A stretch of 44,720 bases of DNA from positions 1-44,720 of the forward strand of contig JAUCBJ010005413.1 of the NCBI GenBank assembly GCA_032718475.1. The letters are read 5' to 3'. Shown here piece after piece: positions 10,545-21,511 of the stretch; position 1 is the stretch's first letter, and each line of letters begins with the position of its first letter. The position numbers and the translations under genes are program-made. The notes beneath the pieces were generated by a model. It searched no databases, was not told where the DNA came from, and worked only from the letters and a program-made list of their open reading frames with translations. Source of the stretch: Nemertoderma westbladi (Eukaryota; Xenacoelomorpha; Nemertodermatida; Nemertodermatidae).

Positions 10545-11865
10545 TGAAACATGTCACTTCTTCCAGTATTATTACTAATTTACTATCCATGTTTTCCGAT
10601 TCCCATAGTTACATGCCTTGTTACATCTTTGCAGTAGTTAATTGAATAACTTACATATCAGTAGCATATTTAGTAGTAAGTAACACTACACTACACCAAA
10701 TAATATGAAAATTAATTTACTGCGTTGTATAATCAAATTAATTTAAGAACTCTATTGTAATTCTATTTATTCTAGTCCTCACATTACACTGCACATTACA
10801 TTACATTACATTACATGAAAATGATTTATATTTACATTTTTAACATAGACTAATCTAATATAATCAATATTATCTATAATTTATTTCATTTTATTTAATA
10901 TTTTATACGATTAAATAAACATTACATTGAAATGACTGATGCTGCTCTGAATTTCTGCATAATATTGTGTTTAATACCCGTTAAGCCTTCTGAACATTAA
11001 TATAACAATGTAATAAACTGCAACTTGAGAAAGTTGCAGCAGGATTATTATGGGCATCGGGAATACATCTGATGCCATTGAGATGTGTCATACCCTGGGT
11101 TAATGGGGGTAGTAGTTCCTGGTTGGCACAGTTGTGAATTTGCACAGTGGAAGGGTGATCCCGACAGTGCATCACTATGATTGGTCGGTTATAACGGAGC
11201 AATGGCAATTACATTAGCGTGAATGGAATACTAGCTGCGTCTTAGTAACCATATATTCTATCTGTGTGTTCCTGAGACAGTATGGTTGGCATCGATTAAC
11301 TGTGGGATTTTAGCTCAATTTGGAATGTATACAACCATATCACCATGGCGACCATAAATTTTACTGTTGGGCCAATGATATTAAGCTTAAAAATACTGAA
11401 ATAAATAAATAAATATATGTATAATGTAATATAATATATATTTTATTTATTTATATATAATATATATACTTTCGTATATATTATATTGCATAAATATAAG
11501 TAATTAGCACTATCCGATAAAGAAATGTACATATGTCCTCCGTTCTCTCTCTGGAAAAAAAAGTACAATCCTTCACTTCGAAACTTCACTCATAGAACTT
11601 GGTTAGAAAGGAAGGACATTTTATAGAAATGTAGCTTCAAAAAAAACTTAATAGCTGAACCACAAAATGCACTGTTAGTTTTGAATTTTATTCATGTCTG
11701 TATCCTTTCTTACAACAAATAGTAACTACCGTGCTTTATGGAAAATTACAATCACATGCATATCTATATGGGGTTCTTTTTCACCCGGCAGTAAGGTAAG
11801 AGCAATCGTAAATCTTGAAGTTTCTCCTAAAAAGTGGGGGATAGAAAGGTAAATTTAATATGGAA
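10545..11865. other. Spacer upstream of R1, no gene seen
   Basis: This 1.3-kb stretch must hold the R1 promoter (minus strand), but no clear TATA or other element can be assigned. A short (ACATT)n tract lies at about 10785-10815. About 11395-11500 is an AT-only, partly palindromic stretch. The open frame at 10981-11208 has no recognisable features. Confidence 0.5.
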
Positions 11866-11895
11866 CCTGTTGACCTGGAAATACTACCCGATACC

Positions 11896-11903
11896 TTGTA
11901 TGT
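11896..11903. repeat. Left target-site duplication of minisatellite-bearing TIR element
   Basis: TTGTATGT is repeated exactly at 13726-13733. The bases outside the two copies join into a continuous dispersed repeat related to 37077-37150 (TTGGAAATACTACCTGAT then ATGTCC...CTCCCAA...CTGCAG). Confidence 0.75.
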
Positions 11904-13725
11904 CATAGCCTCGTTTAACATTGCCACTGGGCGGCACTTTTGCCGCCTCGTTTAATTAATATGCCGCCCAGTCAAGCTAGGAATGCCTTCAAAAATTGAA
12001 TCAAACTATACTGATAAATAAATTAAAAATAGTTCGTTTAATCTTTATGCACTAAACTTTGTTCCTCAACATTCTAAACGTTGTTAGTTTAACCGCTGTC
12101 CTATCCTAACATTTTTTCCTCAGATAGTTTAACCGCTGTCATATTACTCAGTTAGTTTAACCGCTGTCCCAACCTTTGTTCCTCAGTTAGTTTAACCGCT
12201 GTCCTAACCTTTGTTCCTCAGTTAGTTTATCCGGTGTTCTAACCTTTGTTCCACAGTTAGTTTAATCAGTTAGTATAACCGCTGTCCCAACCTTTGTTCA
12301 TCAGTTAGTTTAACCGCTGTCTTATCCTAACCTTTGTTCCTCAGTTAGTTTATCCGGTGTTCTAACCTTTGTTCCACAGTTAGTTTAATCAGTTAGTATA
12401 ACCGCTGTCCCAACCTTTGTTCATCAGTTAGTTTAACCGCTGTCTTATCCTAACCTTTGTTCCTCAGTTAGTTTAATCAGTTAGTTTAACCGGTAATCTA
12501 ACCTTTGCTCCTCAGTTAGTTAAACAGCTGTCATAACCTTTTTTCATTAGTTAGTTTAACCGCTGTCCTAACCTTTGATCCTCAGATAGTTTAACCGCTG
12601 TCCTAACTTTTGTTTATTAGTTAGTTTAACCGCTGTCTTATCTTAACCTTTGTTCCACAGTTAGTTTAATCAGTTAGTTTAACCGGTGTTCTAGTCCTAA
12701 CCTTTGTTCCATCAGTTAGTTTAACCGGTTTTATAACCTTTGTTCCTCAGTTAGTTTATCCGGTGTTCTAACCTTTGTTCCACAGTTAGTTTAATCAGTT
12801 AGTTTAACCGCTGTCCTAACCTTTTGTTCCTTAGTTTGTTTAACCGGTGTCCTAACCTTTGTTCCACATTTAGTTTAATCAGTTAGTATTATTATTATTA
12901 TTATTATCGTACATAATCATCGTAAACGCTGTCCTAACCTTTGTTCCTCAGGTAGTTTAACCGCTGTCCTAACCTTTGTTCATCAGTTAGTTTAACCGCT
13001 GTCTTATCCTAACCTTTGTTCCACAGTTAGTTTAATCAGTTAGTTTAACCGGTGTTCTAGTCCTAACCTTTGTTCATCAGTTAGTTTAACCGGTTTTATA
13101 ACCTTTGTTCCACAGTTAGTTTAACCGCTGTCCAATCCTTTGTTCATCAGTTAGTTTACCGGGTTTCTAACTGTTGTCCCACAGTTAGTTTAATCAGTTA
13201 GTATAACCGCTGTCCTAACCTTTGTTCCGCAGTTAGTTTAACCGCTGCCCTAACCTTTGTTCCGCAGTTAGTTTAACCGCTGCCCTAACCTTTGTTCCGC
13301 AGTTAGTTTAACCGCTGCCCTAACCTTTGTTCCGCAGTTAGTTTAACCGCTGCCCTAACCTTTGTTCCGCAGTTAGTTTAACCGCTGCCCTAACCTTTGT
13401 TCCGCAGTTAGTTTAACCGCTGTCCTAACCTTTGTTCATCAGTTAGTTTAACCGGTTTTATAACCTTTGTTCCACAGTTAGTTTAACCGCTGTCCAATCC
13501 TTTGTTCATCAGTTAGTTTAACCGGGTTTCTAACTGTTGTCCCACAGTTAGTTTAATCAGTTAGTTTAACCGCTGCCCTAACCTTTGTTCCGCAGTTAGT
13601 TTAACCGCTGCCCTAACCTCTGTTCCTCAGTTGTTCCTTCTCTCAGTAGTTTGACCTTCATTACATAACCTACTTTGTATTAAGAATATGTGCCGCCCAG
13701 TGAAAAATGCTTAAAAGAGGCTATG
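11904..13725. mobile_element. 1.8-kb TIR element carrying a 35-bp minisatellite
   Basis: The ends are imperfect inverted repeats of about 35 bp. The left begins CATAGCCTCGTTTAACATTG and runs to CACTGGGCGGCAC. The right, reverse complemented, begins CATAGCCTCTTTTAAGCATT and runs to CACTGGGCGGCACA. An exact 8-bp duplication (TTGTATGT) flanks the element. An 8-bp duplication would fit hAT-type elements, but the terminal sequence is not a clean hAT end, so the superfamily is open. No transposase is present. Nearly all of the interior is a minisatellite. Confidence 0.7.
12060..13640. repeat. Minisatellite, ~35-bp unit (about 40 copies)
   Basis: The unit is roughly GTTAGTTTAACCGCTGTCC followed by TAACCTTTGTTCCTCA. 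Units vary by substitution and by partial units such as GTTAGTTTAATCA. A recent homogeneous block at about 13205-13430 repeats the CTGCCC/TTCCGCA variant six times. A small ATT microsatellite interrupts the array at about 12887-12907. Confidence 0.9.
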
Positions 13726-13733
13726 TTGTATGT

Positions 13734-14800
13734 CCGCAATTTACCTCCTCATGGCCTCCCAACTGTCAATACCAGTCACCTGCAGTGCTTAAACCTAATT
13801 AATGTACTTCGCCGTCTCACTAAAAACTATAATAATATGAGTAAAGCACTCGTTAACATAAAATACACAATAATTATTGATTTTCAATGACATACATAAC
13901 ATTCATATACAGTATATTAATGACGTCAGTGCCGATCCATACCTTATGACAGACGAAATCTTGTATTTAAATCCCATATCGTCTCAAATTAAATTATGAA
14001 TTAAGGGAAAGAAGACGGTTTCAGTTGCATGTTGTTCGTACTAACCAAAACAATAAACTGAAATCAAGAGAACAGTTACTGTTTTCTTTTTGGGAGTAAT
14101 CAGCTGTTATTTGTATCGATTTTCCCCTGGAGAGGAATGAATTTTGATTCCGTCGAAAGACCCCCACCGTTTAAATTAACTTTTTTAAAATGTGACCGTA
14201 CATAAGTATGCACCTGTACTAAGACGTCTTACTACGTACCTATATTTCAATATAAATCCTAATTGTTTGAAAGATTATATAATAATATAATATCAACCAT
14301 TAAATAAGGATTACGTATTTTTTTCATTCACTTCCTGTTGTTATAAACCAATAATTGTTGAGCTTTCTACAGAACTCATTTCCATCATTAATTCTAACAG
14401 ATAAAAGCACTTTATTACATCCTGTCATGTTTTCTGTTTAAAGTAACCGGCGTCGAAACGGAAAGTAATGTTCAGTTAATTAACATTATTGGTTGGGAAT
14501 TACGGCCGTTTAAGTTTGCGCTGCGGTTCTACAAAATCCGCAGTGCAAATAATTCCCATATTCTACGCAGTGTTTCATGTCAAAGGAAATTTGAAGAATA
14601 AATTAATTTTTTAGTTAATTAATTTTTTATTTATTTTATAATATTCCTGATAGATACATTTTTTTAAATTATACATTATGAATTATCTATTTACCTAAAG
14701 TACCGCTTTGCAGTCTGATGTGCCGAGTAAATTATCACACGAATGAAGGTAATGGATTATAATACTGCGAAATACGTCGCAACTTTCTATGTTGGTTTAT
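13734..14800. other. Spacer with dispersed-repeat pieces, no gene seen
   Basis: 13734-13790 is the right half of the dispersed repeat split by the TIR element. 13999-14150 resembles 5098-5230. The rest is AT-rich with no supported coding sequence. Confidence 0.45.
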
Positions 14801-15335
14801 TCTAAACTGACTACAACTACAACTACTACTATAATGGGCCTGCTGCATTGAAACATCACATTGAGATGCTAAGAGACGCGGATAATCTCGCAAAAGTGTT
14901 GCATTCGCGCGATTATCCGCGTCTTCACGGCCAGTGTCCTTTAAGAGGCGTGCCATGCTTATTTTCTCCATGAGGCCGCCAAAGCACAAGATTATGCACT
15001 GGCTGGTCCTCACGGCGAACACAATGTCCAGCAAAGCGGAGCCGGCTTTGTTCAAGTGTTAAGCTTGGGGAAACCAATGAGACACCTCCAATGTTATATA
15101 GTGTCTGGTTGGAGATATGTGCATTGTACTTGACACAGTGAAAACGGCGTAGCATTCTTGTGAATGATTTGGTGTCCTCAGCAGTTAAAACTCAGCATGG
15201 ACTCCCATAGAGGAGTACTGGAACTACTGGTGCCCTAAATAATCGGACCTTAAGTTTCCGATTAATTCTGTGTGACTTCCAAATCATGGAAAGCCCATTC
15301 AATGCCCACATGCCCTTCCTCCATACTGATAGTCG
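14800..15335 (-). mobile_element. 5'-truncated RTE-like retrotransposon, minus-strand copy
   Basis: The minus strand encodes the same 3' region as 2580-3202: NGLSMIWKSHRINRKLKVRL, LFRAPVVPVLLYGSPC, MLRRFHCVKYNAHISNQTLY and RFAGHCVRREDQPVHNLVLW, broken by frameshifts and deletions. At the low-coordinate end is the RTE 3' end, with a CTA/CAA-rich tail (TAG-like on the minus strand). The sequence 14855-14930 has a short local inverted repeat (GACGCGGATAATC / GATTATCCGCGTC). The copy is dead. Its 5' border lies a few bases before the 14-bp minisatellite. Confidence 0.8.
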
Positions 15336-15344
15336 TCCATACTG

Positions 15345-16030
15345 ATATGTATGAACAGTACGGAACGAATCATTCAGAACGAACAGTATGGAAGGAATCA
15401 TTCAGAACGAACAGTACGGAACGAATCATTCAGAACGAACAGTACGGAACGAATCATTCAGAACGAACAGTACGGAACGAATCATTCAGAACGAACAGTA
15501 CGGAACGAACAGTACGGGACGAACAGTACGGAACGAACAGTACGGAACGAACAGTACGGAACGAACAGTACGGAACGAACAGTACGGAACGAACAGTACG
15601 GAACGAACAGTACGGAACGAACAGTACGGAACGAACATTACGGAACGAACAGTATTCAACGAACAGTATGGAACGAATCATTCAGAACGAACAGTACGGG
15701 ACGAACAGTACGGAACGAACAGTACGGAACGAACAGTACGGAACGAACAGTACGGAACGAACAGTACGGAACGAACAGTACGGAACGAACATTACGGAAC
15801 GAACAGTATTCAACGAACAGTATGGAGTGAACAGTACTGAACGAACAGTGTACGGAACGAACAGTACTAAACGAACAGTACGGAACGAACAGTATGGAAT
15901 GAATAGTACAAAACGAACAGTATTCAACAAACAGTATGGAATGAACAGTATGGAGCGAACAGTACGGAACGAACAGTATGGAACGAATAGTACGGAAGAA
16001 ACAATACGGTACGAACATTATGGAGCGATT
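15345..16030. repeat. Minisatellite, 14-bp unit GAACGAACAGTACG
   Basis: About 48 units of a 14-bp repeat. The left part has a 28-bp super-unit in which every second unit reads CATTCAGAACGAA. The array is open in several frames on both strands because 14 bp cycles through all three frames without stops; these are not genes. A roughly 120-bp block is duplicated within it (compare 15520-15670 with 15700-15825). Confidence 0.9.
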
Positions 16031-16204
16031 ATAGATGAAAAGATTCTAAACTTTTATTGTTATATAAAAAGGGTAAAATGTTTAATGGAATTTGTTTTCC
16101 AAAAAAAAAAAATTTTTAAATGGAGGAAAATGTACTTCGGACTTCCTAAGGCCATAATTCAGATTTGTTATAACTTTCGATTGACACAGCTTAGCAAATT
16201 CGGC

Positions 16205-16390
16205 AATAATGTCCGGGTTGGATCGAACAAGTGACCTCTAAGTTGGATGTCAGACTCTCTAAACATTATGTTAGTGGCTCAGGTAAAAGGTGGACTTGGA
16301 AATACTACCTGATACCTTGTAAGACTGCAACTTACGTCCTCATGGGCAGCGGGCAGGGAATTGACTTTGATTGGGCAGTCCCTCAATACA
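16205..16390 (-). repeat. Dispersed repeat with tRNA-like (SINE-type) box
   Basis: On the minus strand this contains TTAGAGAGTCTGACATCC followed by GAGGTCACTTGTTCGATCC, which looks like the anticodon-arm and B-box part of a tRNA-derived SINE. Related sequence is at 36995-37160 (GGTTAGAGTGCCAGACATCC on the minus strand). Shared flanking sequence TTGGAAATACTACCTGATAC also occurs at 11875-11895. The class is uncertain. Confidence 0.4.
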
Positions 16391-16769
16391 TTGGAATCTT
16401 GGGTTCTTAGCTTATTTAGTTTATATCGAATTTACTTAGGGGATAGAAGGTTGTATAATAAACAATAATATTGTGGAAAATAAATATTTTGCTTTTCAAA
16501 AAAGTCTTCCCAAGAGTTCATTCACTATATATTTCTTGAGTGATGTTTTGTAATTGTTTTATTTTATATGTTACCATATAAAATACGGGTCAGGTCAGGT
16601 AATCTAGGTCATTGATTAAGAAAACTTGCCACCTCCATGCAGCATAAATCAGGTGCCACCTGTGGCTGCATAGACCCTCTTATTAATGGCAAATCTGGTC
16701 ATTTAACTAGGACCCCTTCGTTGTGGGATACGGACGCCCTTGGTCCTGGATTAAGGACCCATATATAGA

Positions 16770-18925
16770 GGTAAAAGAAGTAAAAGTGAGTCTGTACTCC
16801 CAGATATTCCCATTAGCGATATCACCTTTGCAGAAGTGAAGGCTGCAGCAAAGAGCATTAAGACCAATCGTGCCAGTGGAGTAGATGGTGTTCCCCCTGA
16901 GGTCTTTAAAATACCTGAGTGTTTAAAGCTCATCTATCCCATCATAGTAGACATGTACAGAACAACAAGAGTCCTACAAGAAATGAAAACAAATAAGTTG
17001 GTGCCAGTTCCCAAGAAGGGCAACCTAACACTCTATGGTTCTTTTCGGGGAATCTCATTGATCTTGATTGCTGCAAAGCTATACAATAGAATTTTATTAA
17101 ATCGCTCCAGGGATCCCATTGAGAGACTACTCCGTGGAAATCAGAATGGGTTCCGTAAAGGTCGTGGTACCATGGAGCCCATTTTGGCACTTAGAAGGAC
17201 AATTGAAGAATTATCAAAAAAGAAAGACAGGCATCTGGCAGTTATCTTTGTTGACTTCTTCAAGGCCTTTGATTCAGTCCCTCGCTCACGCATGTTCAGC
17301 ATAATTTCATTATATGGGATTCCTGATGAAATTATTGCAGCAATCAGATTAGTATACGATGGTACAACAACATTTGTGTCTACTGTTGCTGGTGACAGAG
17401 AACCATTTGAAGTATGAGTCCTCCAAGGAGACACACTTGCGCCATTCTTGTTAATAATTGTGATTGACTATGTTCTACGCATGTCCTTAGATCATCATAA
17501 TGATGATGGGGTGATGGTAACTCCACCTACTGGCTCCAGAAGTCGAGGAAATCCTGCCAAGTACCTAACTGATCTAGACTTTGCTGATGACTTATGAGTA
17601 CTCTCAGAATCACTAGAGGGAGCCCAACGGCTCCTCAGCTCATTAGAACATGCTGCTTCTAGTGTTGGTCTTTTTATTAACTCCAGAAAGGCCAAAATTT
17701 TGACAGTTAACTTTGAAAGCCCTCAGCAAGTCTCTGACCGGATGAGCATAAACTCAAAGGTTCATAGTTCAAAGTTCATAGTTCAAAGGATCGGGTTAAT
17801 TAACAATAACCCGATTGTAACATGGTCTATCTACAGTATTTCTCCTCGCGGTTCTTGAACCGGTCGTAACATGGGTGAATTATCCAAATCTAAACCAATT
17901 CAAATAAGCCACTTTTAGAATAGCAATACAGAACCACTAACTTTTCTAATAACGCTCTACCCCCCCCCCCCCCCCCCCCCCAGATCCAGTCGATATCGAT
18001 TCACATGAATAGTGATACACTAGCCATGCTATAACACTACTCTTGTGATCATTTATTACTTTTATTGATAATGTACATGCATGCACGTAATATTTTGTAC
18101 TGTGTTATATCTTATTCTCTTCTATACTAATTATTAAGTGTATATGTATGTGCAAATATAACACTAATTAACACTGGATAATAGTCAATTAAAGTTAAAG
18201 TTAAAGGATGGTATGCTTGAGCATGTGAACGACTTCTGATACCTGGGATCATGGATCCGGAAGTCATGTGAGGACCTTCGAATACGTAAGGGAAAGGCAT
18301 GGGCAGCCTTGAATAGGCTTTCCAGGATTTGGAAGTCACAGATAATTACTTGGAAACTTAAGGTCCGATTATTTAGAGCAGCAGTAGTTCCAGTACTCCT
18401 CTATGGGAGTCCATGCTGGGCTCTTGCAGGACACCAAATCATTCATAAGAATGCTACGCCGTTTTCACTGTGTCAAGTACAATGCACCCATCTCCAACCA
18501 GACACTATATAACATTGGAGGTGTCTCATTGGTTCCCCAAGCTTGACACTAGAACGAAGCCGCCTCCGCTTTGCAGGACATTTCTTTCGCCGTGAGGACC
18601 AGCCAGTGCATAATATTGTACTTTGGCAGCCTCATGGAGTGAATAATCATGGTGGACAGCCCATGACTTTCTTCAGACGCATCTTAAAGGACACTGGCCT
18701 TGAAGATGCGGATGATCTAGCAAATGTCATGGGTGATAGGGAGTTGTGGCGGTGCAACTTTGTTGACAAGCCGGCATAGCCTTCTTAATGCACGCTACAT
18801 TGGGCTTGCACATTGTGGATTGCATGTTGGTGACAAAATATTTGTTGTTAAGCCGGCTTAGCATCTCAATGTGCAGTTTCAATGCAACAGGCCGATTATA
18901 GTAGTAGTATTTGTGCGACAGGCCG
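16770..18925 (+). mobile_element. RTE-like non-LTR retrotransposon, longest copy in window, interrupted
   Basis: This copy contains the reverse-transcriptase core as well as the 3' region. About 16800-17415 encodes the fingers and palm: SGVDGVPPEVFK, LVPVPKKGNL, GFRKGRGTMEPI and the motif-A segment VIFVDFFKAFDSVP. After an in-frame TGA at 17415-17417 comes VLQGDTLAPFLL, then the catalytic-site segment DLDFADDL (FADD, a YxDD variant) and a second TGA at 17595-17597. About 17760-18205 is an unrelated insertion. From 18229 the 3' region resumes (YLGSWIMDPE, NRLSRIWKS, RFAGHFFRREDQPVHN) with frameshifts near 18430 and 18538. The end is a (TAG)n-type tail. There is no endonuclease region, so the copy is 5'-truncated and inactive. 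Confidence 0.85.
17758..18207. mobile_element. ~450-bp unidentified insertion inside the RTE copy
   Basis: RTE sequence stops at AACTCAAAGG and resumes at AAAGGATGGTATGC, so the two sides overlap by AAAGG and the intervening bases are foreign. The insert starts with repeated TTCATAGTTCAAAG, includes a run of 22 C (17960-17981) and two related pieces (CCCGATTGTAACATGG, CCGGTCGTAACATGG), and ends in TTAAAGTTAAAG. No family is recognised. Confidence 0.5.
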
Positions 18926-19488
18926 ATTATAGTAGTAGTATATGATAATTCTATAATATATACTATACTAGATTACCATACCATTACCATAAATATAAGG
19001 TTATTATGCACATTGTAAATGAGGCCCTAACTAAAGATATTATTAATACCGATAAATATATTAAATGACCAACGCATGCGTCCCATGGAAAATAATGGTA
19101 ATCATTACGCAGTATTAAGATGATACTAGTTGAGTAATGTACTTACTTACTTACGCAGAATTCAAGACCTATTCTATCAACATAATATTGAACTGAACAC
19201 GTGTTGTCCATCTACTACTACCATAGCAATAATGGTCGACATTATCTTCTGACTCGATATAATACGTATCTAGCTTTCCAGTGGATCCATTAGCTATTTA
19301 ATTATTCATTATTGCACATATTGCTCAATTTAATGCCCATTTGTTCCAGTAGCATAGGGAATTTTTGCATTCTTAAAATATTATTTATATGTTTAACCGT
19401 GAACTTCTTAATAATGTGGAATCATTAGAAAATAATGCCGGATTTACAATTGTTCCTTTTTATGGCGTTACATATACCAGTTTAAATT
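18926..19488. other. Spacer, nothing recognised
   Basis: AT-rich sequence with no supported gene or repeat, apart from a short ACTT repeat near 19141-19155. Confidence 0.4.
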
Positions 19489-21297
19489 ATGGTTAGGTTC
19501 CATCCAGCGCGTTGTATACTTGGACAAGTGTGTCTGGTTAGGTTCCATCCATCACGTTGTATACATGGACGAGTGTGTCTGGTTAGGTTCCATCCAGCGC
19601 GTTGTATACTTGGACGAGTGTGTCTGGTTAGGTTCCATCCAGCGCGTTGTATACTTGGACGTGTGTGTCTGGTTAGGTTCCATCCAGCGCGTTGTATACT
19701 TGGACGAGTGTGTTTGGTTAGGTTCCATCCAGCGCGTTGTATACTTGGACGAGTGTGTCTGGTTAGGTTCCATCCAGCGCGTTGTATACTTGGACGAATG
19801 TGTCTGGTTAGGTTCCATCCAGCGCGTTGTATACTTGGACGAGTGTGTCTGGTTTGGTTCCATCCAGCGCGTTGTATACTTGGACGAGTGTGTCTGGTTA
19901 GGTTCCATCCAGCGCGTTTTATACTTGGAGGAGTGTGTCTGGTTAGGTTCCATCCAGCGCGTTGTATACTTGGACAAGTGTGTCTGGTTTGGTTCCATCC
20001 AGCGCGTTGTATACTTGGACGAGTGTGTCTGGTTAGGTTCCATCCAGCGCGTTTTATACTTGGAGGAGTGTGTCTGGTTAGGTTCCATCCAGCGCGTTGT
20101 ATACTTGGACGAGTGCGTCTGGTTAGGTTCAATCCAGCGCGTTGTATACTTGGACGAATGTGTCTGGTTAGGTTCCATCCAGCGCGTTGTATACTTGGAC
20201 GAGTGTGTCTGGTTTGGTTCCATCCAGCGCGTTGTATACTTGGACGAGTGTGTCTGGTTAGGTTCCATCCAGCGCGTTGTATACTTGGACGAGTGCGTCT
20301 GGTTAGGTTCAATCCAGCGCGTTGTATACTTGGACGAATGTGTCTGGTTAGGTTCCATCCAGTGTGTTGTATACTTGGACGAGTGTGTCTGGTTAGGTTC
20401 CATCCAGCGCGTTGTATAATTGGACGAGTGTGTCTGGTTAGGTTCCATCCAGCGCGTTTTATACTTGGAGGAGTGTGTCTGGTTAGGTTCCATCCAGCGC
20501 GTTGTATACTTGGACGAGTGCGTCTGGTTAGGTTCAATCCAGCGCGTTGTATACTTGGACGAATGTGTCTGGTTAGGTTCCATCCAGCGCGTTGTATACT
20601 TGGACGAGTGTGTCTGGTTAGGTTCCATCCAGCGCGTTGTATAATTGGACGAGTGTGTCTGGTTTGGTTCCATCCAGCGCGTTGTATACTTGGACGAGTG
20701 TGTCTGGTTAGGTTCCATCCAGCGCGATGTATACTTGGACGAATGTGTCTGGTTTGGTTCCATCCAGCGCGTTGTATACTTGGACGAGTGTGTCTGGTTA
20801 GGTTCCATCCAGCGCGTTGTATACTTGGACGAGTGTGTCTGGTTAGGTTCCATCCAGCGCGTTGTATACTTGGACGAGTGTGTCTGGTTAGGTTCCATCC
20901 AGCGCGTTGTATACTTGGACGAGTGTGTCTGGTTAGGTTCCATCCAGCGCGTTGTATACTTGGACAAGTGTGTCTGGTTTGGTTCCATCCAGCGCGTTGT
21001 ATACTTGGACGAGTGTGTCTGGTTAGGTTCCATCCAGCGCGTTGTATAATTGGACGAGTGTGTCTGGTTTGGTTCCATCCAGCGCGTTGTATACTTGGAC
21101 GAGTGTGTCTGGTTAGATTCCATCCAGCGCGTTGTATACTTGGACGAGTGTGTCTGGTTAGGTTCAATCCAGCGCGTTGTATACTTGGACGAATGTGTCT
21201 GGTTAGGTTCCATCCAGCGCGTTGTATACTTGGACGAGTGTGTCTGGTTAGGTTCCATCCAGCGCGTTGTATACTTGGACGAGTGTGTCTGGTTATA
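19489..21297. repeat. Minisatellite, 45-bp unit, about 40 copies
   Basis: The unit is GGTTCCATCCAGCGCGTTGT followed by ATACTTGGACGAGTGTGTCTGGTTA. Since 45 is divisible by three and most frames of the unit lack stops, frames of more than 550 codons stay open on both strands; I treat these as artefacts. Variant units recur in fixed order: TTTTATACTTGGAGGAG, then GAGTGCGTCTGG, then GGTTCAATCC with GACGAATG (near 20040-20170 and 20450-20570, partly near 20270-20340). This shows that multi-unit blocks were copied. Confidence 0.95.
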
Positions 21298-21417
21298 TTT
21301 TAATTCGAATTTTACTTATAACGTATGAAGTAAAAGGGATATGTGGGGCGAGCCACGAAGTTGGCGGAGCCTTAGCGAATTGACACTGTTAGGGGGTGGG
21401 TCAATTTATGCAAATAG

Positions 21418-21447
21418 TTGTCGTCGTCGTCGTCGTCGTCGTTGTCG

Positions 21448-21479
<32 letters not shown>

Positions 21480-21511
21480 GTCGTCGTTGTCGTCGTCGTC
21501 GTCGTCGTCGT
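21418..21511. repeat. (TCG)n microsatellite
   Basis: About 30 trinucleotides of TCG/GTC with a few TTG interruptions, directly before the 315-bp tandem repeat. Confidence 0.95.

Noticed and set aside
12060-13640. Possible CRISPR-like array of regularly spaced repeats
   Set aside because: Units are head-to-tail without unique spacers, the DNA is from an animal, and there are no cas genes. It is a minisatellite.
15272-16234. Open frames encoding NEQYGTNSTERTV-type repeats
   Set aside because: These are a product of the 14-bp minisatellite, open in several overlapping frames on both strands.
16836-17417. Reverse-transcriptase frame as a live gene
   Set aside because: TGA codons at 17415 and 17595, a foreign insertion, frameshifts and a missing endonuclease region show a dead retrotransposon copy.
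19482-21303. Very long open frames on both strands (up to 604 codons)
   Set aside because: They consist entirely of a 45-bp tandem repeat whose length is a multiple of three and which lacks stops; no non-repeat coding sequence flanks them.
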